Below, piece by piece: positions 22,601 to 32,364 of a DNA stretch of 33,150 nucleotides; the stretch's first letter is position 1; the number at the start of each line of letters is the position of its first letter. The position numbers and the translations under genes were made by a program. The notes under the pieces are model-generated. The model ran no database searches, was not told where the DNA came from, and saw only the letters and a list, made by a program, of their open reading frames with translations. Origin of the DNA: Irineochytrium annulatum (Eukaryota; Chytridiomycota; Chytridiomycetes; Chytridiales; Chytridiaceae); the NCBI GenBank assembly GCA_027600665.1, contig JADGJL010000194.1:1-33150 (forward strand), given 5' to 3'.

Positions 22601-24956
22601 ATGCACGGAAGCAGCTCTGACCGCCGTTCGCCGAAGCTTTCCTGAAATTTACGAGAGCGGCAAGCGTCTAAAAATTGACCTCACCGACGTCCGCGTAACG
22701 AGGGAAGATTTTGTCCGCAGCATGAGGGGGATTGTACCGTCCACCGAAAGGGTGACGAACGTCCACGCAGCTCCTATCCCGGCGCACCTGCGGCCCCTGC
22801 TTCAAGGCGGACTGAATCGATCGCTTGCGAGCTTAGACGTCCTGATTCCGATGATGAAGCGCGCGTGTTCAGCGAGGGCGGACGGTCTTTCGGCTGGGAA
22901 GATGGTCGGGTCGCTATCGATGCTACAGGGCTCCGGTTACGTCAGGTCATTAGAGCCGAGGCTTCTAATCTGTGGACCTAAGGGAAATGGGCAAAGCGTG
23001 CTCGGGCAGGCGGTGGTGGAGTGGTTAGAGGAAAGGAAAGTCAATGTCGTCAGCTTAGACCTCGCATTTTTAATGTCGGATACGGTTATTACGATGGAGA
23101 GTAGGATAGTGGAGTCGTTGACAAGCGTCCGGAGAAAAGGGGGTATTGGTTGTGTCTATCTCCCCGATGTGAATGTGTGGTGGGACGCAGTTTCGGAATC
23201 GTGCAGGGTGGGCTTTATGGCCGCTTTAGAAGGACCCGGAGAGCCACTTCTGGTTTTAATGACGAGCGAGAAGCCGTGGGAAGAGCTGCAAGTCGACCCG
23301 GAGATAAGAAGGCTTGTGTTGGGCAAGCGTCGGGCGTTTGATGAAGGATGGAAAAGAGTCGTCGAAGTCTCAACGCCAAATGACAGCGAACGTCGTGGAT
23401 TCTTCGAGACTCTCGTCGCCCTCGTTCGGTGTCCACCCACGCGGGATGACGGTGGTATTGAAGAGCCGGAGAAGATCGTCCTTCGAGAACTCGAAGTTGC
23501 TGATGAACCGCCTCCGAGGAAACTCACTGAACAGGAGCTCGATGCGATCGTGGAGCGGGACGAAGAGTTGCGGACTCAAATGAGGCTAGAGTTCAGAGCA
23601 ATAATTGCTGAGCTTAAGAGGAAGAGGTGGACGGAATTCTCAAAGCCCGTGGACTTAGATGAGTATCCGGATTATTACGAGCTTGTAACAAGGCCGATGG
23701 ACCTTTCGACGATTTCGTTTTACGTCAACTCCGACCAATACTCTGTTGTGGAGGAGTTTATTGAGGATTTCGAAAGTATCAGGCAGAGTGCTGAAGAATT
23801 TAACGTGAAGGATTCTCCCATAGTTGCGAAGGTACGTTTATGCCATCACGATCACTACTCTGACGGTTTTCAGGCCCACGAGTTGCTCGATAACTTTATG
23901 ACGTGTATAAATGCCCTACGGAAGACGTCTCCCGACTTCGTGTGGGAGCTCCGTCAGGCCGCATTCCGGCGGAAGCTTATTGAGCAGCAGAGGAAGCGCG
24001 ATGGGCTCTCTCCGCTGTTTGCGGAACCTAAGACCAACGGCGGTTTTAGTCGGAAGGACCTGAACGAATGGGTGCGGAAGAAGATGGAGAGGAGGAAGGA
24101 AAGCGAGGGGAACACTGTTGGTGACCCCGAGACGCGGGAAGGGAGTGTCGGGAAGGACGCAGCAGGCGCGGATGAAGGGGCAGTTAAGATTGTCAAGAAA
24201 AGGAGTCATGTAATTGAAGACGACGACGACGACCCGATGATTGTTGGCACGGACGATGCCGCTGGCACTTCTGGGGTTCTAAGCAGTGCTGGTGAAACCA
24301 AGAAACAGGTTGAAGTCGCGACTGAAGGGACAACGTCAGTTGCCGAGAAGAGCGTCGTGTCTGTTACGACGTCGACGTCGACGTCTGTCACGACTGCGTT
24401 GGTGGATATTGATCACATCGCCAATTGCGAGCCAGTTGGGTCGGCCACGGTGACGTCCGTGTCCTCGAAGAGGTTGGATATGTCGACGGTGATGGAGACC
24501 GTCGCGACCGTGGACGGCGTCGCCTGCTGGAACGCATTGAAGGACACGTTGAAGGATAAGGAGGTCGCCGTCTCGGTCGAGACCGTTATTTCAAACGTGG
24601 CGACAACGGCTTCCGTTGTTGACGTGGAGGGTTCTACTTCCATATCGCCAGACAATACCGGACCAACTGCGAGTGTGAATGCAAAGGACGGCCCGACGGT
24701 GACGGACGATCCGACTGCGCATGCTGCGATCGCAACGCCGCCGCCGGTGAGGCCGCCGACCCCGCCGCCGCCTCCGGAGGTGAGACTTTCGGCGGGGGTT
24801 TTGGAGGCGTTCGAGTCAAAGCTGTTGGAGAAGACGAACGGACGTTCCGTTGCCGACCTCGAGGGTCTTGGAGTTGCCCTGGCCGGGGTGGTGGAGAGGA
24901 CGGAACAAGACATTAACCGGGACGGAATGGTGGAGGTTTGTATTGTGGTTGAGTAA
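19686..24956 (+). CDS. YTA7: Bromodomain AAA ATPase, ATAD2/Yta7 family
   Basis: Exons: 19686-19818, 19891-20496, 20568-21496, 21564-21750, 21817-22185, 22236-22328, 22372-23831 and 23874-24956; 1619 residues. The first 550 residues are basic and acidic low-complexity sequence with long Asp/Glu runs. The AAA1 domain starts VSFDHVGGL and carries Walker A GPPGTGKT (about 670), FFMRKGADVLSKWVGESERQ, Walker B IIFFDEIDG (about 735), [20 protein letters not shown] and the lid GYCGADVKALC. A degenerate second AAA domain follows (about 910-1130) with GPKGNGQS. The bromodomain (about 1170-1280) has WTEFSKPVDLDEYPDYYELV, RPMDL and EFN, the Asn that binds acetyl-lysine. A disordered tail ends the chain. 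Family members are nuclear hexamers that remodel or evict histone H3-H4 and control nucleosome density. The exact acceptor of exon 2 is uncertain. Confidence 0.95.
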
Positions 24957-25588
24957 TGGAGGATTTTTTAGAGGCTAAAAGATTCCTTTTCCTCACGTCA
25001 GGAAATGAGCCACGTTCTTGATCGAGCTGCTGGTGCTTGGCCATCCGAACATGGATATGTGTGAATGGAGCAGCAAGGATGCATCGGTGTGCAACCGTAA
25101 AAAAAAAAAAAAAAATCCGCGTGTTTTTTTCCTTGGATCAATCCGCCAAATATGCTTTCGTTCATTTGGGACAACAGGCGGTGAAGCCCGGCCCAGTCGT
25201 CGAAGCCGCCGTCTGAACGGCAGGCCCCATGCTCTTCCTCAGGACCTGATGTATTTACTCTGAGCGTAATCGACTGATATTGCTGCTAGCGATTCAGCTC
25301 CTCGCAGAATCGCTTCGCCAGCATGTTCTCCAGCGTCTGAATTGTTCGCTCGCCGTTGGAATTTTCCGCCTGGAAAGCCGATGCCGTCCGCGATGTACTG
25401 CATGAGAGTCTGTAATGATTATATTTCTTTATCAGTGGATCATGCATCCAAACAGGGCCAGCCGCGCCGCCGCGCCCTGATGTTCCTCAGCAAGGCTCTC
25501 AGCGCCGCATGAGGAGACCCACCCGCAAAGACCCGCAACCGCACAAAAGGGTCCAGAAGCGGGCGGCTCAGGAATTCTGGCAAGAAAG
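24957..25588. other. Intergenic region with a doubtful minus-strand 3' exon
   Basis: It starts with the 3' flank of the ATAD2-like gene, including a run of 17 A at 25099-25115. On the minus strand, 25412-25286 reads like the end of a coding region: the last 20 or so codons contain NGERTIQTLENMLAKRFCEE and stop at 25286. A neighbouring frame just upstream reads LMQYIADGI, and the two differ by one frame. I could not find further exons upstream, where the DOMON gene begins on the other strand. It may be a gene relic or chance. Confidence 0.2.
25099..25115 (+). repeat. Homopolymer of 17 A
   Basis: An uninterrupted A17 run lies about 145 bases after the stop of the ATAD2-like gene. It is either a simple slippage repeat or a trace of reverse-transcribed mRNA; no target-site duplication is evident around it. 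Confidence 0.8.
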
Positions 25589-26347
25589 ATGTTCCTCCGC
25601 ACCTCCAGCATCCTCCTCGCGGGCGCCATCACTGGCGCTGTCGCCGATTTCAGCTCCCCCTATGCCTCCTATTCCGGCGTCCTCCTCCCCGACGGCAAGA
25701 CGGCGCAGATCACCGTCGTCTCCAAGGTCTCCACATCCAACTGGGTCGGCCTGGGCTTTAGTGACCAGGAAGACCCGGGCATGGGCGGGGCAGACCTCGT
25801 GCTTCTCTACTCCACCGACGGATCAAAGGTCACCCTTCAGCACAACTTCGGCAACTCCGAGGGCGAGGACGGTAAAAACACATTCTTTCGCTTTTGGGAA
25901 CCTCTCACTGACTTGCATGCACCACCCTGCACAGGCCTCGCCGCGCCGCCGTCCCCGGCCAGCCTCGACCCCGTCACCCTGATCGTCAACCAGTCGAGCT
26001 ACAGCAACGGCCAGCTGACGGCCGTTTTTACGCGCCCGCTCACGGCGGCGAACATCACGATCCCGACCGGCCCCGGATTCTTTCTGTGGGCAACAGGACC
26101 GCTCATCAAGGGCGTCCCGAACCAGCACACGGACAAGGCCGTGACCTCCGGCAGCACGGTCCTGATCAATGCCGCCGCACTGCCCGGCACGTCGGGCGGA
26201 GCCACGACGGCCCCGGCCACCTCCGGCGTCATCATCGCGTCCACTACCGCTGAGGGCGCGACGGCTAAGTCTTCGGCAGACGGTGTGGTCGTTGGCGTCG
26301 CCAGCATCATCCTTGCCGCGGCTGTTGCCGTGGCCTCGCTATTCTGA
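25589..26347 (+). CDS. DOMON-domain surface protein, probably GPI-anchored
   Basis: The frame is open from the ATG at 25589 to the TGA at 26345-26347 (252 residues). A 63-nt intron at 25872-25934 (GTAAAA..ACAG, with CACTGAC near its end) is likely; its removal keeps frame and gives 231 residues. The N terminus is a signal peptide (FLRTSSILLAGAITGAVA). The body has DOMON features: NWVGLGFSDQ, GMGGADLVLLYSTDG, a strand VTLQHNF, then QLTAVFTRPL and GPGFFLWATG before a histidine in NQHTDKA. A Ser/Thr/Ala-rich stretch leads to a hydrophobic C terminus ending AVAVASLF, as in GPI-anchored proteins. DOMON domains bind heme or sugar, as in the cytochrome domain of cellobiose dehydrogenase. No dehydrogenase or b561 part is present, so the partner is unknown. 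Confidence 0.8.
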   Translation: MFLRTSSILLAGAITGAVADFSSPYASYSGVLLPDGKTAQITVVSKVSTSNWVGLGFSDQEDPGMGGADLVLLYSTDGSKVTLQHNFGNSEGEDGKNTFFRFWEPLTDLHAPPCTGLAAPPSPASLDPVTLIVNQSSYSNGQLTAVFTRPLTAANITIPTGPGFFLWATGPLIKGVPNQHTDKAVTSGSTVLINAAALPGTSGGATTAPATSGVIIASTTAEGATAKSSADGVVVGVASIILAAAVAVASLF

Positions 26348-26679
26348 GCTTGCACCAAACCGAGTGTATGTTTGTTGGAGAGGATGAGGAACATCACTAC
26401 TATTAGAACCTCTTGTGCTTGTCGCACTACTGTTTGTGAAGAAAAACAGGACCTAATGGCCGATTGTGAATGATGCATATCGTGAATAAATGTGGTTAGG
26501 CTAGTATGACTCGTTGGCACTTCGAATCAGCCGAGACGTGACGATGCGTTACTGGGTTGCCTTCCGCATCGAAGAAACGGCCAGCAATACCTCAAACTAG
26601 GCATCGCGGAGTTTATCCTGTTCTCGCCTGATGTGCAGCTTACACCGGACAAGGCATGGTCAGCACACCCCACCTTCGT

Positions 26680-27000
26680 TACCCTCCACCTGTTTGGATT
26701 CCCAGTCAAGCACTTCGAAGAACAAGCATACAACATTAAATATCAAGCCAGTTGGCCAAGACGATGGCTGCGTTCGGCGCGAAGAACAGGCTCGTCGGCA
26801 GCTAAAGTTGCGCGGCGTGAAGGTTGGCGGCGTTCATGGTGGCGGCCATTATCTATACGCTGCCGAAGCTCATTAACGCCGGGTCCGTGGCAACAGCGTT
26901 GCCTCCTGGCCGGCGTCGAGCGTCGCAAAACCTTTGAACACGCTGCTGGCAGGGGGAACGCCATGATCCCCGGCGATGGCCGCGATGGACGTGAGGACGC
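26680..27000 (-). pseudogene. Relic of a GH46 chitosanase-like gene
   Basis: On the minus strand, translation across about 26905-26760 aligns without gaps to the chitosanase-like gene at 32365-33150. Relic NAVATDPALMSFGSV matches NAAATTPSLQNFCSV in the intact gene, IMAATMNAANLHAAQL matches MMAAKTDPANFQAAQL, and LFFAPNAA is identical. Stop codons interrupt the frame at 26853-26855 (where the intact gene has Trp) and 26802-26804 (where it has Gln). At the DNA level 20 of 21 bases around 26766-26786 equal 32710-32730. Farther 5' the frame shifts, and the conserved catalytic N-terminal region is not visible. The limits given are approximate. It has the same orientation as the intact gene. Confidence 0.8.
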
Positions 27001-27752
27001 CACCGCAGCGGCTGGGATAGCGGCGGGCGTCGCGGCGGACATGGCGGCAGACACGGTGGCAGCCGCTGAGGTAGACGCCGTCGGGGCAGGCGTGGCTGCG
27101 GACATGACGGCCAGGGAGAAAGTAAGACGATAAACTTAACAAATGGCGCTGCTATCGGTCATTCAGTCGACGAGTTTACCCAGAACGCGATGGGCGCCGT
27201 GGTATTACCGCTCGCTGAAGTGTCGGATGGTTGACCGGAATGACCGGGGACATCGGTAGATCCCATGCCGATCCGACGACACAGTTGCGGAACCTCGCTG
27301 TTCTTTCATTTTTCTCCGTAGCCCGATACTACCTTCCTTCTAATTCATCGTTGTTACTTTGTTTATTAAGGAGATGTAAGCAAAAGCAGTTTGTTGTTTA
27401 GCTACTCCCCATAGAATTGGCGGCATAAAACCCGCGGGTGTACGACAAGGTTTGTGTTAAAAAAATGGACGTTTAAACAAAGTTTGTATATAGAAAAGTT
27501 AAAAGACAATGTCGAGATAAGATAAGAAGACAAGAGCTCTCAACTACAAATCCGTCATTCTCCATAAAGACAGTTGATGAAAACATGTCATAGTACTAAC
27601 AACGAAAACAAGAAGGCCTCTCATAAAGCCAAAAAAGGACTAAATTTTGACAACGATCGAACAAATGCCCGAAAAGTGGTTGACTGCAAACAAGAAGTGG
27701 GGAACAACACTCAACGACCCTGCTCAGGCCCGACGTCGGACGCCATCGCTGA
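27001..27752. other. Intergenic region, no gene seen
   Basis: The first 140 bases are GC-rich with repeated GCGGACATGGCGGC-like units that may be decayed 5' sequence of the chitosanase relic. From about 27300 the sequence is AT-rich and probably is the 3' flank of the STRA6-like gene. No supported coding frame. Confidence 0.45.
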
Positions 27753-30700
27753 CTAGCCCCTTGGCGGCGGCGCAATATGCGACGGTTGCTCGAAATACGA
27801 CCCCGGCTCTACCGTTGACTGCTGATCCTGCTGTTGGTGCGTAACCTCCTGCGTGCTCGGCAGCACCTGCGGCCCGGCCCCTGAAGCCGTCACAAACCCC
27901 TCCGTCTGCGGCTGCTCGGGTACGAACACCGTTGCTGCGCTGTTGTCACGGGGGATGTACGGCCCACCTCCCAAAATCCCCTTCGCGGCGTCCTCATCCG
28001 CCTTCCTCGCGCTCGCGCCCCGCAGCCTCCTCCCGAACCCGTCGTCCTTCATCTTGTAATAGATCCTCCCCTCTCTGTTCCTCATCTCGTTCATAACCTC
28101 CTGCTGGCGCCCGGCCTCCTGCCGGATTTGCACGACGACCCTCCGGCGCATAAGGGGCGCCTCCTGCTCGGCGATGTACTCGGCGAGGTACGTGTCCTGG
28201 ACGCGGTGCTTGCGGTACTTGGCCAGGCCCGGGTTCCGCGCCAGCGTGTAGAGGAGAGCCCAGCGGATCCGGACGCGGTGCGAGGGCGTGGGACCACCGG
28301 TGCCGGCCTTGCTGACGCCGCCGTAGGGGGCTTCGGGATCAACGTAGGAGGTGCCCGTGATATGGCGGACGGTCTTAGAGGCGCAGTCGCTCGAGCGGAA
28401 CTCGTCGGCCCAGTCCGTCAGGATCTTGCAAAAGACGATGAGCGGGGGGTTGGAGAAGTGGTGCTCCTGGAGGACGTAGGATAAATAGGTGATTTGTTGC
28501 CCCCTAATGACGGTCAATTCCGTTTTCTTGTCGAGGCGGTAGGAGTACAAGGCCGTGCCGATAACCAGGAAGATCAGGTTTGAGATGAAAGTGAGGAGAC
28601 CGGAGATGAGGTTCGGGAAGAGGAAGAAGTCTGGCAAGAAAGAATTAGCGTGAGGAAACGGTAAATAAGGGAAAACGTAGCAGCTCACAATCGATGTGGT
28701 TGTAGCCGATAATCTTGGTAAGCCAGAACCTCGTCGACGTCTTGACGCCCTTAATCTGCTTACTCGGGTCGCTGTGGTCGACGGTGTCGTCCTCTTGGAG
28801 CCACGCAACAAACAACCACTCGACGATGAACTGCTGCATGTAGCTCAGAATGAGCGACACAACGATCGAGACGATCATGAGGCCGTTTTGCAGGATGAAT
28901 TTGAGCAGCAAGTTTCTGAAGAAAGGGTACACAAAGAACATGGCGAGCGCGAAGCAGAGGATCTGGAGAATAATCATTGTGTAGAACGTGCCGATAAACA
29001 CGAAGCCGATCTGGACGCCCATGTAGCGGATGGCGCTCGACGACGCCGCACCTGCAATCTCCGACGGCGTGAACCTCGAGTAGTCGCCAACGCGCAGCCT
29101 ACGGATGTCGTCGTTGAATTGGAGGATCATGCCGCAGATGTTGAAGATCAAGAGGCCGACGGCGAGGATGCAGCCCGTGATAATCGAGCCGAAGATGACG
29201 TCGTAGAACTGCATGACAAAGTTGGCGGTCTTGGTCTCGCGCGTGATCTCGTCCGAGATTTCGGTGAGCGCGTCGGTCAGGGTCTCGCCGTACGACGTTA
29301 GTGGCAGGATCAGGCCCATTAACTGGGAGACCCCCTCGAAATACTGGAGAATCGTGTCGCCTATGATGCCGAACAGGCATGAGACGGTCGGGCTCTCGTC
29401 AATGACTCTGTCGGGAGTTGCACGCAACGTGAGCCGACGTTTTGATATTAAAGGCCAAAAGGACGCACCTCAAAACGATAGCGATCAGGTTGAAGTAAGT
29501 GAACAGACACATCATCATGATAGTGGCGACGAGCCTAAGCGGGATACGGGTGGAATGGTACGCGGCCTTCTGCCTCTCCCACCACGGCGCCGCCAGCCTG
29601 CCCCTTACCCAAATGGGTCTCGTGTCCCTCCTCGTAAAGATCGCCATGATTCCCTTTGGCGCCGGCTCCGGCGCCGGCTTCTCGCTGACCTCGATCTTGG
29701 TCAGAAGCGTGCGCACGTAAACTACGTCCTTGAAATACGTCTTCCTGTTGGCAAGCCCAATGTAGTCCGGGTTTACAATATTGACGAGGAAAAACGCGGC
29801 CACGACACCGTACGAGAGCACCTCGGGGATGTCGATGAAGACGTAGCGCGTGAAGCCCTTTATCGGGCTCGCGCGGAGGTACTCTAGTCCGGTGCGGAGG
29901 ATGACAAAGTTAGCAGTGCAGATAAAGCCGAGGATGGCGGCAAGGCGGGATCCGTGGGCGGCGTGGGCGTAGGAGACAAAGATCGGCCAGAAGATAAGAC
30001 CCGTCGTCACAAACATGGTGATGAAGACGACGGTCTTGATCGTCTTGAGGGCGGCCGTGCGCTTAAAGTAGGAGGAGTCGATGCCGCCGAAAAAGGGGAG
30101 GACGCCTGTCGGGTTTGCCGAGTCCGTCGTTTGGATCCACTGCAGGACGATCAAGAGAGAAGACATCATGAGGGTGAAGGCGCAAGCGCGGACGAGACGA
30201 GAGCCTTGCTTATGAACCATGTCGATCATTCGAATAGTTGGAATACGCCGTTTAATCAGATCTTCGATGATGAGTGCGATGGGGACGAGGACGATGGTAA
30301 TAAGGGCGATGACGAAGGTGACGTTAATGGCGGTTTGGGCAGTATTACGGTATTCTTGGTTCCATTGAACTGTTGGTAATTTTTAAGCGAAGCAGGGGAT
30401 TGGAGTGACGTAGAGTAAGGAACGACGCGTCTATCGCGCAAATGAAACGCAAAAAGACTTACGTATATGAAACGTAACTTGCCCGACGGCGTAATAGGGA
30501 TCGTCCGTAATGAAAACGAGTTCGATGTACCTCGTTTGCGGCGGCACGTACTGTTCGTCAATAAGACCATAGTGGGAGGATACGACGGTAGAGTTGGAGA
30601 CAAGAATGACTTCTTCGTTGCTGTCAAGGTAAAAGTAGGCGACCTGTTTGCAAGGTGCAATAATTAGTGTTTGGTATATTTACCGAAAAAAATCTCACCG

Positions 30701-31398
30701 CCTGAACGGGCATTTGCAATTCCTCCAAAGCAGCCCTAGCAATCAGTGTCTCAATGGAGTCCGTAATCGGATTCTCCACGACGACGTAAGATAGGGCAAC
30801 ATCCGCGTCAACCCTCGAGATGAAGTCGGTCGGAATCTGCATTCTCTTTGAGAACACGAAGCCGAACGTGTCATTCGGGGGTAGGCCCAGCCCGACGAGG
30901 TCCTCGGGAGGAATTTCGCCGGCGTTGATCGCCGCCTCGTCGCCTTGGCCGAAGCAGCGGTAGATGGTCGTGTTGCCGGCCTTGTTTTCGATGTACTGGG
31001 CTTCGGTGTTTTCCTTCGGGTCGACTGCGATGACCTTTAAGCATGGACATTAACACTCAGCGTCCGTCCACCTCTCAGTCAGTGCACCCTTACATTCCAA
31101 TTCGTGGTCGCGTTGCTGAAGTACCTCCAGGACGGATCATGCAAGTTGCACCCCTGCCCCATCAGCTCCGAACCGGACGAGTATTGAAGTTGGGTGATGC
31201 ATTGGATCTAATGGAAGACGATGCGAATGCGGTTAATTCACAGCTCTCTCGTGCTCTGCCTCTCTGTCCCTCTGTCCGACATACCAGACTGCTTCTCCCG
31301 TTCGCGGACACGGAGTACAGTGTCATCTGCGCGCTGGCCCCGAGGGCCAATGTGACAACGAGCGCCAGCGGCGCAACGGCAGACCTCGCCCAGATCAT
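27753..31398 (-). CDS. STRA6-like multi-pass membrane protein (retinol-receptor family)
   Basis: Exons on the minus strand: 31398-31285, 31207-31094, 31034-30699, 30643-30463, 30369-29469, 29407-28689 and 28630-27753; 1080 residues. A signal peptide (WARSAVAPLALVVTLALGASA) leads to an ectodomain of about 235 residues with cysteines and several N-glycosylation motifs. Nine or ten hydrophobic segments follow, starting with INVTFVIALITIVLVPIALI (about 262) and including IFGSIITGCILAVGLLIF, GFVFIGTFYTMIILQILCFA and LFPNLISGLLTFISNLIFLV. After the last one a cytoplasmic part contains RIRWALLYTLARNPGLAKYR, which closely resembles the conserved RARWGLAYTLLHNP region of animal STRA6. A charged, Gln-rich tail ends the chain. 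Animal STRA6 is a plasma-membrane retinol transporter of about 670 residues; this protein has a longer N and C terminus. A role in retinoid uptake here is inference. Confidence 0.7.
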
Positions 31399-32364
31399 AA
31401 CGTTGAAGTGACGGTGTTGGAATGAAGTGGACGTCGGTTTTTGCCGGTGAGGACCAGGCACCGGCGTTCTAGCTTCTTAAAACGGGTCGCGGCTTGAGGG
31501 GGCCGGTCGGTGACACAGCCGCTGGGACCCCCCCACGGCCTTATTAGGAAGGCGTCGCCCTGCGCCACCACTACCCCGCTGCTCTTTCCTTTTACGCCTG
31601 CTTGAAAAGAGACGTGTCTATTCTCACCTTCTGCTGGCTGTTCTCGCTCTTGATATAGAATCATTGCATGGGTAAGCATTCAAAGAGATAGCGTGCATCC
31701 GAAAGAAGGGGAAGGGGATGGTGTTGCGTGAAATCGAAACGATAAAGCAACGCAAATGGGAAATAGGGAAGCGGACGTATGAAAGCTGGGTTGGAGGGTA
31801 AGAAGATGTATTATTAATATCCATGCTCTTGATCCAGTACCTACACCGCACTCACCTGGGTTGTAGGGAAGAAGATACCTCCACCAACCCAGGGAGGCTT
31901 CGGTCATTATCGGAGTTGGAAAAAATATCGAGCCACGCGTCGCATCATGACACACGAGTAGTTTATCTAACTGAAAAGAATCTCGGTTCTTTCCAGTTTT
32001 ACAGGACACCAGGCCAGAGTGTTAACAAATAAGTCATTGCTACCACGATAGTTTATTTACGATCAACGTGTTTTCCTGAAGAGCTGTATATCGTCCACTT
32101 TACAACACACGTAAAACGACAGAATGAATGAAAGGATGGAAGACCGGCGAGAAATGAAAGTGCACATGCGCGCTTTACAACCAAAAAATGGGGTATAAAA
32201 CAGGTGTGAAAGCAAAGACATCAGTGCCATACGGACTGTGTAACCGATAAGAATTGCTGTTGTTAAAGGCAATTTACGAACAAGCGAGGAGACAGGAAGA
32301 TCTAATTACTCGGACGTTCTGGTAATAAAGAAAAAGAAAAGAAACGGTTCACAAAAAATCCCAC
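31399..32364. other. Intergenic region, no gene seen
   Basis: This holds the STRA6-like gene promoter and the 3' flank of the chitosanase-like gene. Minus-strand frames at 31680-32009 and 31624-31851 have no recognisable content. Bases 32000-32340 are AT-rich. Confidence 0.5.

Noticed and set aside
24364..24385. ACGTCG tandem repeat as a regulatory element
   Set aside because: It lies in the coding tail of the ATAD2-like gene and encodes a Thr/Ser repeat.
25099..25115. A17 run as the tail of a retroposed gene
   Set aside because: No processed gene copy or target-site duplication is visible around it, so a simple homopolymer is the safer reading.
26743..27105. Ala/Pro-rich minus-strand frame of 120 codons as a real gene
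   Set aside because: It is in a different frame from the one that aligns to the chitosanase; the region is better explained as a decayed copy.
28128..29301. Plus-strand charged frames of 118 and 201 codons
   Set aside because: They mirror the STRA6-like coding strand; the minus frame has TM helices, conserved motif and correct introns.
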